From NCBI RefSeq assembly GCF_022414595.1, contig NZ_JADWYO010000037.1, positions 1 through 62,066 of the forward strand: a stretch of DNA of 62,066 nt. The letters run 5' to 3'. The stretch's first letter is position 1. Every line of letters begins with the position of its first letter. A program made the translations under genes and the position numbers. The DNA comes from Streptomyces sp. MUM 203J. GTDB lineage: Bacteria; Actinomycetota; Actinomycetes; Streptomycetales; Streptomycetaceae. Below the pieces are notes generated by a model. That model was not told the origin of the DNA and made no database searches. It worked only from the letters and a program-made list of their open reading frames with translations. Of this stretch, positions 33,901 to 43,485 are shown one piece after another.

Positions 33901-36900
33901 ATGTTCGATCTGAGCGCGCCGATCATGGCCACGTTCATCGTCTATGTCGTCGCCATGATCGGAGCGGGGATCTGGGCGTACACCCGCACCCACACCTTCA
34001 CCGACTTCGCCCTCGGCGGCCGACGGCTGAGTGCCCCGGTCGCCGCCCTGTCCGCCGGAGCGAGCGACATGTCCGGCTGGCTGTTCCTCGCCCTGCCCGG
34101 AGCCGTGTACGCGGCCGGTATCGGCGCCGGCTGGATCGCCGTCGGCCTGGCGGTCGGCACCTACCTGAACTGGCTGCTCGTCGCGCCGAGGCTGCGCACC
34201 TACACGGAGCGCGCCGGTAACGCCGTCAGCCTGTCGGCCTATCTGGAGGAACGTTTCGAGGACCGCACCCGGATGCTGCGGCTGGTCTCGGCGGCGGTCA
34301 CCGTCGTGTTCTTCACCGTGTACGTCGCAGGCGGGCTGGTGGCCGGCGGCCTTCTGTTCGAGCAAGTGTTCGATGTCGACTTCGAACTCGCGGTGATCCT
34401 CACCGCCCTGGTGATCGCCGTCTACGCGGGCCTCGGCGGATTCCTCGCCGTGAGCCTGACCCACGTCCTCCAGGGCGTCCTGATGGCCCTCGCCCTGGTG
34501 CTCCTCCCCGCGATCGCCATCGGGACGCTCGGGGGTTTCGGAAGACTGGGCGGGGCCCTGGACGACCGGACACCGAGCCTGCTGGACCCGGGGGCCCAGG
34601 CCAGGTTCGTGGACGGTCAGTGGTTGGCGGGCGGGCCGCTCGGCGCCGTCGCGATCGTCTCTCTGCTGGCCTGGGGCCTCGGGTACTTCGGGCAGCCGCA
34701 CATCCTGGCCCGCTTCATGGGTATCCGCAGCCCCCGCGCCGTCCCCCTGGCCCGGCGCATCGGAACGGCCTGGGTGCTGGTGGTGCTCGCGGGTGCCACA
34801 CTCGTCGGGCTCGTGGGCATCGCCCAGCTCGGCACGCCCCTGGCCAACCCGGAGACCGTGTACATCGTCCTGGTCCGGACCCTGCTCGACCCCTGGGTCG
34901 CCGGGTTCCTGCTGATCGCCGTGCTCGCCGCGATCATCTCGACCGCGGACAGCCAGCTGCTGGTGTCGTCCACCGCCCTGACCGAGGACTTCTACCGGGC
35001 GTTCCTCGACCGCCGGGCCCCGGACCGGGTGCTGGTGTGGGTCGGCCGGGGCGCCGTCGTGGCGGTGGTCCTCGTCGCCGGTGCCATCGCGCTCAACGGC
35101 GGCGGCGTGCTGAACATCGTCGCCTACGCCTGGGCGGGCTTCGGGGCCGCCTTCGGTCCGGTCGTCCTCCTGTCGCTGTACTGGCCCCGGATGACCTGGG
35201 CCGGAGCCATGGCCGGCATCGTGTCCGGCGCGAGCACCGTGTTCCTCTGGGACCGGATCAACCCGCTGCTCGGGCCGCTGGAGTCGGACATCTACGAGAT
35301 GGTGCCGGGCGTGCTCGTCGCCGCCGTCTCCGCACTGCTCTTCGGCCGGTTCGTCGGCCGGCCCCCCGAACGCGCCTTCTGGCGTATGCCGGGCGGAGGG
35401 GTCAACCAGCTGATGCTGGAGCCGTTCCTGGCCCACGCGCCGGTCGGCGTCGCCGTCCTCGACACGGACCTGCGGTACGTGTGGGTGAACGACGTGCTGG
35501 AACGCCTCATTCCCCTGGAGCGGAGGCTCGGCCGCCAGGTGGGGGAGGTGCTGCCGAGGCTGGAGGCGGAGGGCTTCCACGAGAAGATGCGGGCGGTCCT
35601 GGAGACCGGGACACCGGTCGTGGACTTCGAGTTCCGCTCCCCCTACGACGGAGACGCCCACCGGACGCTCGCCTATTCGGCCTCCTTCTTCGCGATGAAG
35701 GACCGGCACGGCCGGCACGTGGGCATCTGGTACATGGTCATCGACGTCACCGAGCGCTGGCTCGCCCAGGAGCGCCTGGCTCTGCTGAACGAGGCCAGCG
35801 CTCGGATCGGCAGCGCGCTGGACGTGTCGCTGACCGCCCAGGAGCTGGCCGACGAGACCGTGCCGTCCTTCGCGGACATGGCCGTCGTCGATCTCCTGGA
35901 CTCCGTCATGGGCGGCGAGGAGCCGCCGCCCGGGCCCGTCGAGGGCACCCCCGTCCTGCGCCGCGCCGGCCAGAAGGCGGCGCGGCCGGGCCGCCGCCCG
36001 GAGGCCGGACCCGCCGTCGAGGAGCCGGTGCGGCACGTCCTCTCGTCGCCCATGGCCCGCTGTCTGCGGGAGAGCCGGACCGTCGTGGAAACGGTCCCGG
36101 ACGCCGTCGCGCCCGACTGGGTGACCGCCGACCCGTCGCTGAGCGCCCTCGTCCGCCCCTCGGAGCGGCACGCCGTGATGGCGGTACCGGTCATGGCGCG
36201 CGGCGTCACCCTGGGGGCTGCGGTCTTCGTGCGGGCCCGGCGCCTCGGCCCGTTCGCGGAGGACGACGTGCGGCTCGCCGAGGAACTGGTCTCCCGCGCT
36301 GCGGTGTCCGTCGACAACGCGCGCCGCTTCGCCCGCGAGCGCGCCGCGGCCCGCTCCATGCAGCGCTACCTGCTGCCCCAGGACCTGACCGGCGGATCCG
36401 CGCTGGAGGTCGCGTCCTGGTACTACCCGGCGGACGCGCCGAGCGGCGTGGGCGGCGACTGGTTCGACGTGATCCCGCTCTCCGGGACCCGGGTCGCGCT
36501 GGTCGTCGGGGATGTCGTCGGACACGGCATCAACGCCGCCGCGACCATGGGACGGCTGCGCACGGCGGTCCGCACCCTCGCCAATCTGGACCTCCCGCCC
36601 GACGAACTGCTGGCCCACCTGGACGACCTCGTCATCGGTCTCACCGAGGTGCACGACCAGGACTCCGGGACGGGCGCGGAGCAGGAGAGCACGGGCGCCG
36701 CCCTCCTGGGGGCCACCTGCCTGTACATCGTGTACGACCCGGTCACCAGCCGGTGCACGATGGCCCGGGCCGGGCATCTGCCGCCCGTGCTCGTCGGTCC
36801 CGACGGCGCAGCCGAACTGTTCGACCTGCCCGCCGGGCCGCCGCTCGGCCTCGGCTCCCTCCCGTTCGAGTCCGCGGAACGGGAACTGGCCGAGGGCAGC

Positions 36901-37494
36901 CTGATCGCGCTCTACACCGACGGCCTCGTCGAAGCCCGGGACCGGGACATCGACGTGGGGCTCACCCGGCTGCGCGACGCGCTCGCGGCACCGGGGAGGA
37001 CCCTGGACGAGACCGGCGGCCACGCGGTCGACACCCTGCTCACCGGTCCGCCGCCGGACGACGCGGCGCTGCTCCTCGCACGGACCCATGTCCTGGGCCC
37101 GGAGCAGGTCGCCTCCTGGGACCTGCCCGTCGATCCCGCCGCCGTCGCCGACGCCCGCTCCCTGGCCTGCCGGAAGCTGTCCGAGTGGGGCATGGACGAG
37201 CTGCTGTTCAGCACGGAGCTGATCGTCAGTGAACTGGTCACCAACGCCATCCGGCACGCGGCCGGGCCCGTCCGCCTGCGCCTCATCCGGGACCGCACGC
37301 TGACCTGCGAGGTCTCCGACGCCAGCAGCACCTCGCCGCGCCTGCGCCATGCCCGCACCACCGACGAGGGCGGGCGGGGACTGCTGATCGTCGCCCAGCT
37401 CGCCCGGCGCTGGGGCACCCGCTACACCAGCGGCGGCAAGATCATCTGGACGGAGCAGCCCCTTCCCGAGCACCCGGTTGAACCGGTCGGCTGA
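33901..37494 (+). CDS. Na+/solute symporter fused to PAS-GAF-SpoIIE phosphatase and anti-sigma-type ATPase
   Basis: 1197 aa in one frame. Residues ~1-500 are an SSS-family (PutP-like) symporter with ~13 membrane helices, including 'FALGGRRLSAPVAALSAGASDMSGW' read in parts and 'ISTADSQLLVSSTALTED'. A PAS-like domain (~511-620, 'APVGVAVLDTDLRYVWVND') and a GAF-like domain (~626-800) follow. Then comes a SpoIIE/PP2C phosphatase (~812-1050, 'GGDWFDVIPL', 'DVVGHGINAAA', 'YTDGLVEARD', 'DDAALL') and an RsbW-like HATPase (~1072-1190, 'ELVTNAIRHA', 'GGRGLLIV'). This is a membrane sensor in which transport could set phosphatase/kinase output onto an anti-anti-sigma factor. ATG 33901 starts the first helix. 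No sigma factor or STAS gene is adjacent. Confidence 0.9.
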   Translation: MFDLSAPIMATFIVYVVAMIGAGIWAYTRTHTFTDFALGGRRLSAPVAALSAGASDMSGWLFLALPGAVYAAGIGAGWIAVGLAVGTYLNWLLVAPRLRTYTERAGNAVSLSAYLEERFEDRTRMLRLVSAAVTVVFFTVYVAGGLVAGGLLFEQVFDVDFELAVILTALVIAVYAGLGGFLAVSLTHVLQGVLMALALVLLPAIAIGTLGGFGRLGGALDDRTPSLLDPGAQARFVDGQWLAGGPLGAVAIVSLLAWGLGYFGQPHILARFMGIRSPRAVPLARRIGTAWVLVVLAGATLVGLVGIAQLGTPLANPETVYIVLVRTLLDPWVAGFLLIAVLAAIISTADSQLLVSSTALTEDFYRAFLDRRAPDRVLVWVGRGAVVAVVLVAGAIALNGGGVLNIVAYAWAGFGAAFGPVVLLSLYWPRMTWAGAMAGIVSGASTVFLWDRINPLLGPLESDIYEMVPGVLVAAVSALLFGRFVGRPPERAFWRMPGGGVNQLMLEPFLAHAPVGVAVLDTDLRYVWVNDVLERLIPLERRLGRQVGEVLPRLEAEGFHEKMRAVLETGTPVVDFEFRSPYDGDAHRTLAYSASFFAMKDRHGRHVGIWYMVIDVTERWLAQERLALLNEASARIGSALDVSLTAQELADETVPSFADMAVVDLLDSVMGGEEPPPGPVEGTPVLRRAGQKAARPGRRPEAGPAVEEPVRHVLSSPMARCLRESRTVVETVPDAVAPDWVTADPSLSALVRPSERHAVMAVPVMARGVTLGAAVFVRARRLGPFAEDDVRLAEELVSRAAVSVDNARRFARERAAARSMQRYLLPQDLTGGSALEVASWYYPADAPSGVGGDWFDVIPLSGTRVALVVGDVVGHGINAAATMGRLRTAVRTLANLDLPPDELLAHLDDLVIGLTEVHDQDSGTGAEQESTGAALLGATCLYIVYDPVTSRCTMARAGHLPPVLVGPDGAAELFDLPAGPPLGLGSLPFESAERELAEGSLIALYTDGLVEARDRDIDVGLTRLRDALAAPGRTLDETGGHAVDTLLTGPPPDDAALLLARTHVLGPEQVASWDLPVDPAAVADARSLACRKLSEWGMDELLFSTELIVSELVTNAIRHAAGPVRLRLIRDRTLTCEVSDASSTSPRLRHARTTDEGGRGLLIVAQLARRWGTRYTSGGKIIWTEQPLPEHPVEPVG

Positions 37495-37613
37495 ACGATA
37501 CGTACGGATAACCGCACCGTCGTCCCCTGGAGGACGGTGTAGGTGACGATGTGTCAGATCGACCGCGCGGCTGTGCGGGAGCGCAGCTGCCGCCGCGGAG
37601 AACAGGGGGATCG

Positions 37614-38972
37614 ATGAGCCGTGCACGGCGCAGCGTGCGAAGGGCCGCCCGGTTCGCGGCGGCCGGCGGGCTGCTCTGCGGCTCGCTGATGGTGACCAGC
37701 GCCCTGGCGGATGAGCCCGCGCGCAGGCCGGCCGTCGGGCCGGACCGTACGGGCGCCGACCTGGTGGAGCGACTCGGCCCCTCCCGTACCGCCGGAACCT
37801 GGATCGGAGCCGACGGACGTCCCGTCGTCGCCGTGACGGACGCGGAGGCCGGGGCCGAGGCGGTACGCGCCGGGGCGCGCGCGAAGACCGTGCGGCACAG
37901 CATGGTCCGGCTGCGGTCGGCCGTGGACGGTCTGCGTGCGGCGCCCCGTGTGCCCGGCACGGCCTGGGCGATGGACTACGCGGGCAACCGGGTCCTCGTC
38001 CAGGCGGACAGCACCGTCTCGGCCGCGGACTGGTCCAGTCTGTCGCGCCGCGCCGAACAGAGCGGCGGTGTCGTGCACATGGAGCGGATCTCTGGTGTGC
38101 TGTCCGCCCGGGTCAACGGTGCGGAACCCGTGTTCTCCAGCGGTGGACGTTGTTCCGCGGGCTTCCATGTGACGGACGGGCGGAGGGAGTTCATCCTCAC
38201 GGCCGGGCACTGCGGGCCTGTCGGCACCGCGTGGTCGCAGGACGCGGGCGGGTCCCGGCCGGTCGGGCGTACGGTGGCCGGGCGTTTTCCGGGTGGCGAC
38301 TTCTCGCTCGTCGACCTGTCGCTCGCCGCCGGGGCGGGGGCCGGCTCCCCGGCGAACGGCACCGTCGTGAACGTCGGTGGCGGACGGGGGATACAGATCA
38401 CGGGGGCGGGCGAACCCGTCGTCGGCCAGGAGGTGTTCCGCAGCGGTGCCACGACGGGTCTGCGCACGGGCAGGGTTACCGCGCTGAACGCGACGGTGAA
38501 CTACCCCGAGGGCACCGTGACCGGCTTGATCCGGACCACGGTCTGTGCCGAACCCGGCGACAGCGGAGGCCCGTTGTTCGCCGAGGGCATGGCGCTCGGG
38601 GTGACGTCCGGCGGTACGGGCGACTGCACGGACGGGGGCACCACGTACTTCCAGCCGGTCACCACGGCGATGGAGGCGCTCGGTGTGCGGCTGGCGGTGC
38701 CGGACGGGGCCCCCGGCGGCGGCGGTGTCGCCGCGGCCCCGTCTCCCGGCCCGGGAAGCGGCCCGCGAGACACCTTGCCGGGGGCGGCGGGGCCGGTGGG
38801 GGCGGCGGACGGGCGCGGGCCCGGGTTCCTGCCGTTCGCCACCCCCCGGAGCCTCGTGCCCGGTCTGTCGGTGATCGCCGCGAGCCTCGCCCTGCTCGTC
38901 GTGGGCCGTGCTCTGCGCTCCGCCCGGGACCGCCGGAGCTACCGGCGACGGTACGCGCGGGCCTGGGGCTGA
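37614..38972 (+). CDS. Membrane-anchored S1-family (streptogrisin-like) serine protease
   Basis: 452 aa. It has a twin-Arg-like, Ala-rich signal sequence (residues 1-36, ending 'SALADEPA') and a pro-region with alpha-lytic-protease features. The chymotrypsin-fold domain has catalytic H199 ('LTAGHCG'), D229 ('GGDFSLVDL') and S317 ('GDSGGPLF'). A Gly/Pro linker leads to a C-terminal membrane helix ('LVPGLSVIAASLALLVVG') and a basic cytoplasmic tail, so the protease stays cell-bound. ATG 37614 follows an AGGGGGA box. It is convergent, 4 nt apart, with the NicO gene. Confidence 0.9.
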   Translation: MSRARRSVRRAARFAAAGGLLCGSLMVTSALADEPARRPAVGPDRTGADLVERLGPSRTAGTWIGADGRPVVAVTDAEAGAEAVRAGARAKTVRHSMVRLRSAVDGLRAAPRVPGTAWAMDYAGNRVLVQADSTVSAADWSSLSRRAEQSGGVVHMERISGVLSARVNGAEPVFSSGGRCSAGFHVTDGRREFILTAGHCGPVGTAWSQDAGGSRPVGRTVAGRFPGGDFSLVDLSLAAGAGAGSPANGTVVNVGGGRGIQITGAGEPVVGQEVFRSGATTGLRTGRVTALNATVNYPEGTVTGLIRTTVCAEPGDSGGPLFAEGMALGVTSGGTGDCTDGGTTYFQPVTTAMEALGVRLAVPDGAPGGGGVAAAPSPGPGSGPRDTLPGAAGPVGAADGRGPGFLPFATPRSLVPGLSVIAASLALLVVGRALRSARDRRSYRRRYARAWG

Positions 38973-38983
38973 CGCCTCAGCCC
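38966..38983. terminator. Hairpin spanning both stop codons of convergent genes
   Basis: GGGCTGA-CGCC-TCAGCCC: 7-bp arms and a 4-nt loop. The left arm contains the protease TGA and the right arm the complement of the NicO TGA. It is short for a strong terminator but symmetric for both directions. Confidence 0.45.
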
Positions 38984-40494
38984 AGCGTGGCCGTCACGCC
39001 CCGCGTCAGCAGCCCGCAGCCCAGCACGAGGACGACCGCGGCGGTGCCGAGCGGCGCCAGGCGGTGGACCCGGTCCAGCAGTCGGCCCCGGGGCCGTCGG
39101 GCCAGCCTGCGTGCCGCGGTGTCACGCATCCGGACCACCGCCAGCCCTGCCGCGGACAGGGTGAGCGCCAGCCCGGCTCCGTACGCGAGCACCAGCAGGA
39201 ACCCGAACCACGCCTGCCCGAGACCGGCCGCACCGACCAGTACGACGACGGCCGAGGGGCTCGGCACCAGACCGCCGGCCAGCCCCATGAGGACGAGCCC
39301 ACGCGTACCGGGGGAGCGCGGGCGGCCGTGGTCGTGCTCATGCCCGTGCCCGTGCCCGTGCCCGTGGTCGTGCCCGTGCCCGTGCCCGTGATCGTGTGAG
39401 TGCCCGTGCGGCAGATGCCTCCGTCGCCAGGCCCGGCGCACCAGCAGTGCTCCGACGGCGGCCACGGCCGCGCCGCTCAGGACCGTGAGCCAGGACACCA
39501 CCGTGGGCGCCGCCGCAGAACCCGCCACGATCAGCGTGCCGAGGACGAGCACCCCCAGCGTGTGTGTGAGGGTCACCGACGCGCCGAGGGTCAGCACCTC
39601 CCGCAGCGACCCCCGGCCACGCGCCGCCGCAGCCGCCGCCATCATCGTCTTGCCGTGGCCCGGGGCCAGTGCGTGCCCGGCCCCCAGCAGCAGCGACACG
39701 CCGATCGCCAGCGCCGCGGACCCCGCGGTCAGCTCGCGCCGGGCCACCAGCCCTGTCAGGGTGTCCGCCCAGCGGTCCGCCGCGCGCGGCAGTACGCCCG
39801 CCGCCGGGGAGGCGTCCCGGTCGGGTGAGGTCCGTTCGAGCGGGGCGCCCCCCGGACGGACCGCGAGCGAGGCGGAGCGGACATCGGGCGGTGAGGACAG
39901 CAGGTCGTCCGGGTACGCGGCCAGCCGTCGGGAGCGGGAGGCGCGCGGCACGTCCGAGCCGGAGATCACCGTGCCGTCGCCCCGCGCGGTGATCTCCCGC
40001 CATCCGGGTCCGGCGGCGACGGCGGCCGGTTCGTACCCGAGGCTCAGCGAAGCGCCGCGCGGCAGCGCCGCCGTCAGCTCACAGGTCACCCGCAGGGTCC
40101 GCAGCCCGGCCTGCCCCGGACGCTCTTCGGCCCGCGCATCGCGCGCCTCGACGCCCACCGCCCTCCGCTCTCCGGAGTCCGTGCCGACGGTGAGCCGGGC
40201 CCCGCGCGCCGCACGGTCGCAGCGGGCCCGCGCCCACGCGGAGAGTTCCGGCACCGAGGAACGGCCGTCCCCGTCGGCGTCGACGCGGCCGCCCTCCTGC
40301 GCGGCCGGGATCTCCGCCAGGTCCTCCACATGATCCACCGTCAGCTTCCCGGGGGAGAGGACGAGTCCGTCGTACTGGCTGACCGTGAGGTCGCCCAGTG
40401 GGTGGGCCTGTGCCGCCGCCGCGGAGAACACGGCCAGGGCGGACCCCGCCACCAGGGTCAGGGCGGCACGGGCGGTCACGGAGCGGCGGTTCAC
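38977..40494 (-). CDS. NicO/RcnA-family nickel/cobalt transporter-like membrane protein
   Basis: 505 aa. A signal-like helix is followed by an extracytoplasmic region (~30-240) with an EF-hand-like loop 'DADGDGRSSVPE'. Then come six or so membrane helices with 'GAGHALAPGHGKTMM' and the second 'GLVPSPSAVVVLVGAAGLG' block of the NicO family. A cytoplasmic loop holds a His/Gly/Asp run (about 25 residues, mostly HGH/HDH) encoded by a GTGCCC-type repeat at about 39330-39400, likely a metal-binding site. GTG 40494 overlaps the TPR gene stop by 4 nt. The metal is inferred from the family only. Confidence 0.85.
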   Translation of the reverse strand: MNRRSVTARAALTLVAGSALAVFSAAAAQAHPLGDLTVSQYDGLVLSPGKLTVDHVEDLAEIPAAQEGGRVDADGDGRSSVPELSAWARARCDRAARGARLTVGTDSGERRAVGVEARDARAEERPGQAGLRTLRVTCELTAALPRGASLSLGYEPAAVAAGPGWREITARGDGTVISGSDVPRASRSRRLAAYPDDLLSSPPDVRSASLAVRPGGAPLERTSPDRDASPAAGVLPRAADRWADTLTGLVARRELTAGSAALAIGVSLLLGAGHALAPGHGKTMMAAAAAARGRGSLREVLTLGASVTLTHTLGVLVLGTLIVAGSAAAPTVVSWLTVLSGAAVAAVGALLVRRAWRRRHLPHGHSHDHGHGHGHDHGHGHGHGHEHDHGRPRSPGTRGLVLMGLAGGLVPSPSAVVVLVGAAGLGQAWFGFLLVLAYGAGLALTLSAAGLAVVRMRDTAARRLARRPRGRLLDRVHRLAPLGTAAVVLVLGCGLLTRGVTATLG

Positions 40495-41891
40495 GCGCCC
40501 CCTCCCGGCCCGGCCGGCGCGGCGAGCACGCTCTTCGCCTCCCGCGCCTTCACCGGCGAGAAGCCCGGGTTCAGCTCCAGTGCCTCCCGCAGATGGCGGC
40601 TCCCGGCCTCCGTGTCGCCCAGCGCGTGCTCGATCATGCCGCGGTGGTAGAGGAAGAGCGCGTTCCGGTAGCCGGGCGACGCGGCCGTCGCTCTCCGCGC
40701 GTACACCAGGGCCTCCTCGTCCTCCCCGCTCGCGTGCAGCGCCCAGGCGAGCGCGTCCGCCGCGTGGACGCTGTGGCGCCGGGACCACTCGGAGCGTGCG
40801 GCGGCCAGGGCTTCCGCGCCGTCCCCCCGATCCGCGGCGATCAGCGCCGACTCCAGGTCGGTGGCCACTCCGTTCGCCCGCGCCAGCCGGGTCCAGACAC
40901 CCGCCAGCGCGTACTGCTCCTCCGCCCGTGCGCGTTGCCCGTCGGCCGCGTACAGCTCGGCGAGCGAGGCGAGGCTGCCGGGCAGCGGACTGCGCCGTAC
41001 GACCTCCTCGAGGTCGCGCAGAGCGGGCCCGGTCCGCCCGAGAGCGGCCCGGGCGCGCCCGCGGCCCTCCAGCGCCGGGAGATACCCGGGCTCCGCGCGC
41101 AGGGCCGTGGCGTAGTGCCGCAGCGCCTCCTGGAACCGGCCCCGGCCGAACGCCAGATGCCCGAGTTCCGTCGCCACGTACGCCCGGTCGCCCGTGGTGA
41201 ACGCGGAGCCCAGCGCGCGCGTCAGCACCCGGCGGGCCCCGTCCGCATCGCCGTGCAGCTCCTGTACGTACGCGTACCGGGTGAACACCGGGACGCCGGG
41301 GCGTCGGCGGTCGGCCAGCTCCACCGCCTCGCGCGCCTCACCGTAGCGGCCCAGCTCGACGAGGGCGTCGACCCGGGTGGACAGGGCGCGTTCGCTGTAC
41401 GGGTTCACCCGCAGCGCCCGGTCCGCGAGACGCAGCGCGGACGTGAAGTCGTGCCGTGCGGCGGCGAGCGCCGCCTGTCCGGCGAGCGCGGCGTCGTTGT
41501 CCTCGGCCGCGCGAAGCCGCAGGGAACGGGCGAACGCCTTCTCCGCCTGCGGGTACCGGGTGGGATCGCCGCCGGTCCGCGCCTGCTCGACGTATGCCAG
41601 ACCGAGCGCCGACCATCCGGCGGCGTCCCCGGGACGTTCTCCGAGGTGCCGCTGGAGCGCCCGGACGTCGTGGTCCGGCCGCCCGGACCCCGCTGACGCG
41701 GCGGCCCCGTGCGCCGCGAGCACGGACCCGGGCTGCCCGTCCCCGGCTGTGGTGACGCCCGGCGGCCCGGCCACCGGGGCGGCGCCGGTGAACGCCGCCG
41801 CCACCATCACGACTGCGGCGATCCGCACCCGCCGCCTGGCCGCCGCGTCCCGTTCGGGCCCGCGTGGACCTCGCGGTTTCCACTGGAGCAT
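40491..41891 (-). CDS. TPR-repeat protein with N-terminal membrane anchor
   Basis: 466 aa. A basic N-terminus and one hydrophobic helix ('RIAAVVMVAAAFTGAAPVAG') suggest a signal anchor. The rest is TPR-type helical pairs ('GWSALGLAYVEQARTG', 'DFTSALRLADRALRVNPYS', 'GRFQEALRHYATALRAEPG', 'DTEAGSRHLREALELNPGFS'), so it is a protein-interaction scaffold outside the membrane. ATG 41891 has a better-placed GAGAGG box than the GTG at 41924. It is the middle gene of the DUF4331/TPR/NicO operon, 40 nt from the upstream stop. Confidence 0.85.
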   Translation of the reverse strand: MLQWKPRGPRGPERDAAARRRVRIAAVVMVAAAFTGAAPVAGPPGVTTAGDGQPGSVLAAHGAAASAGSGRPDHDVRALQRHLGERPGDAAGWSALGLAYVEQARTGGDPTRYPQAEKAFARSLRLRAAEDNDAALAGQAALAAARHDFTSALRLADRALRVNPYSERALSTRVDALVELGRYGEAREAVELADRRRPGVPVFTRYAYVQELHGDADGARRVLTRALGSAFTTGDRAYVATELGHLAFGRGRFQEALRHYATALRAEPGYLPALEGRGRARAALGRTGPALRDLEEVVRRSPLPGSLASLAELYAADGQRARAEEQYALAGVWTRLARANGVATDLESALIAADRGDGAEALAAARSEWSRRHSVHAADALAWALHASGEDEEALVYARRATAASPGYRNALFLYHRGMIEHALGDTEAGSRHLREALELNPGFSPVKAREAKSVLAAPAGPGGGA

Positions 41892-41931
41892 CCGGCCTCT
41901 CTTCCTCCTCGTCGCCTCACTCACCCCCGTG

Positions 41932-43485
41932 TCAGCCCAGCCACGACCGCCGCGCGGGCCGCCGGCGCCCCCGCAGCCCCTTCACGCCGAGCCAGACGAG
42001 CAGGACCGCCACGGCTCCCGACGCCGCGGACACGAGCATCGTCGTGTCGGTCCCCCAGCCCGCCGTGACCGACGAGCCGCCGCCCGTCAGCCCCGTGACG
42101 CCGGACTTCGCCGACGCCGCCGTGTCCCGGACGTCGGACCCTGCGTGGGGCAGCGCCACATAGGGGAAGTGGCCGAGGAACTCCTTGTCGTTGGCGTCGA
42201 CCGCGTCGCCCAGATCGTTCTTCGCGCCGAGAAGTTCGCCCTCGACGGTCTGGAGTGCGATGTCGACCACGTCGTCGGTGAGCCGCCGCCCGTTCGGGAA
42301 GCCCGCGTTGTCCCCGTCCAGCACACCGAGCCGTTTCGGCTCCGCGACGGGCTTGACGGAGGTGTTGAGCCGGAGCATCTCCGAAGGCGTGACGTGCGGC
42401 GGCTGGTTCAGGTCCTCCACTCCCGTCAGGAACACCGAGACGAGGTCGTTGCGCGGCTCCTCCGGGGCCTTGATCTCGTAGATCTGCTCGATGAGCCTGG
42501 GCAGCTCCGGCTCCGTGACGTTCTTCAGGAAGTCCGCGTCGTCCTGCGGCGAGGACGCGTTGAACTTGTCCTTGTCCTTCAGCGGGTTGACCACCTCGTT
42601 GACGAGAGGCATGCCCAGCCGGGAGACCTGCGTCCAGTCTCCCCGGGCGTTCTTGCGCTCCGTCGTGGTGTACACACCGACGACGGGCTGCCGCTCCGAC
42701 TCCCGGAGGTAGGCGCTGGGCACCTGGAGGGCGATCGTGTTCACGTTGTAGCCCCGGAGCGTGTCGTTTCCGACCTCGCTCAGATCGCCGCCGTACAGCA
42801 GGTCGAAGACCCGCAGGTCGAGGAAGAACGGGTCGTCGGCCTGCCCGGCGAACGCCTTGAGGCCGCCGGGGAGTTCTCGCACCGCCTGGTCGCGCAGCGC
42901 CTTGTAGTCCGGCATGGAGGCCTTGCCGACGTTCGACGGCGCGACCGGCAGCCGCCGACCGAGCACATGCCGGGAGGCGGCCTTCCCGTGCTTCAGCCGG
43001 ATCAGCTCGATGTCGTAGGTCTGCGTGAAGTTGAGGTCCGGATCATCCAGGCTCTCCACCACACCGGTGTTGTAGAGGAACGTGTCCTCGTTCTTGCGAT
43101 GGTCCTCGAACGTGAAGCGGTACACCAGGTCGTCCTGGGCGTCCCCGTCCTGGTCGACGTGGAACGTGTAGCGCGCGTCCTGGGCGAACGGGTAGAAGTT
43201 CGGCCCGCCACCCGGTTCCTGGAACGGCAGCCAGTTCGCCACCAGTGTGGTCGAGTCGGGATGGTCGGGGCTCACGAACGCGTACAGGTCCGTCGTGTCG
43301 AACTGCGGCTGGGCGGAGATCAGCGGCGCCTCCCGGTGGCTGGAGGCACTCGCCGTCTCCGGCTGCGCCAGGGCCACGCCGGCCGCCGTGAGGCCTCCGG
43401 CAGCCACCGCTCCGCACGCGAGCAGGGCGGTGCTCCTGAGCCACCGCCGGGGCACCCCTGTTCCGTTGATCGCAGCCATCTCCAT
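41932..43485 (-). CDS. DUF4331 family secreted, membrane-tethered protein
   Basis: 517 aa. It has a signal peptide (residues ~15-50), then the DUF4331 hallmark 'ASSHREAPLIS' and 'DTTDLYAFVSPD', 'TTLVANWLPFQEPGGGPNFY' and 'ARYTFHVDQDGDAQDDLVYRF' read in parts. The C-terminus has a membrane helix ('TTMLVSAASGAVAVLLVWLG') and a basic tail. The function of DUF4331 is unknown. ATG 43485 is preceded by GAGAGG. It is the first gene of the three-gene operon; its partners suggest an extracytoplasmic complex linked to metal transport. Confidence 0.88.
   Translation of the reverse strand: MEMAAINGTGVPRRWLRSTALLACGAVAAGGLTAAGVALAQPETASASSHREAPLISAQPQFDTTDLYAFVSPDHPDSTTLVANWLPFQEPGGGPNFYPFAQDARYTFHVDQDGDAQDDLVYRFTFEDHRKNEDTFLYNTGVVESLDDPDLNFTQTYDIELIRLKHGKAASRHVLGRRLPVAPSNVGKASMPDYKALRDQAVRELPGGLKAFAGQADDPFFLDLRVFDLLYGGDLSEVGNDTLRGYNVNTIALQVPSAYLRESERQPVVGVYTTTERKNARGDWTQVSRLGMPLVNEVVNPLKDKDKFNASSPQDDADFLKNVTEPELPRLIEQIYEIKAPEEPRNDLVSVFLTGVEDLNQPPHVTPSEMLRLNTSVKPVAEPKRLGVLDGDNAGFPNGRRLTDDVVDIALQTVEGELLGAKNDLGDAVDANDKEFLGHFPYVALPHAGSDVRDTAASAKSGVTGLTGGGSSVTAGWGTDTTMLVSAASGAVAVLLVWLGVKGLRGRRRPARRSWLG

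Noticed and set aside
33514..37626. 1370-aa open frame on the minus strand across the symporter/phosphatase gene
   Set aside because: It is a GC-driven shadow: composition is dominated by Arg/Gly/Asp/Gln with no domain, while the plus-strand frame has five recognisable domains.
39330..39405. GTGCCC-type tandem repeat considered as a regulatory repeat
   Set aside because: In frame it encodes the His/Gly/Asp metal-binding loop of the NicO-like transporter.
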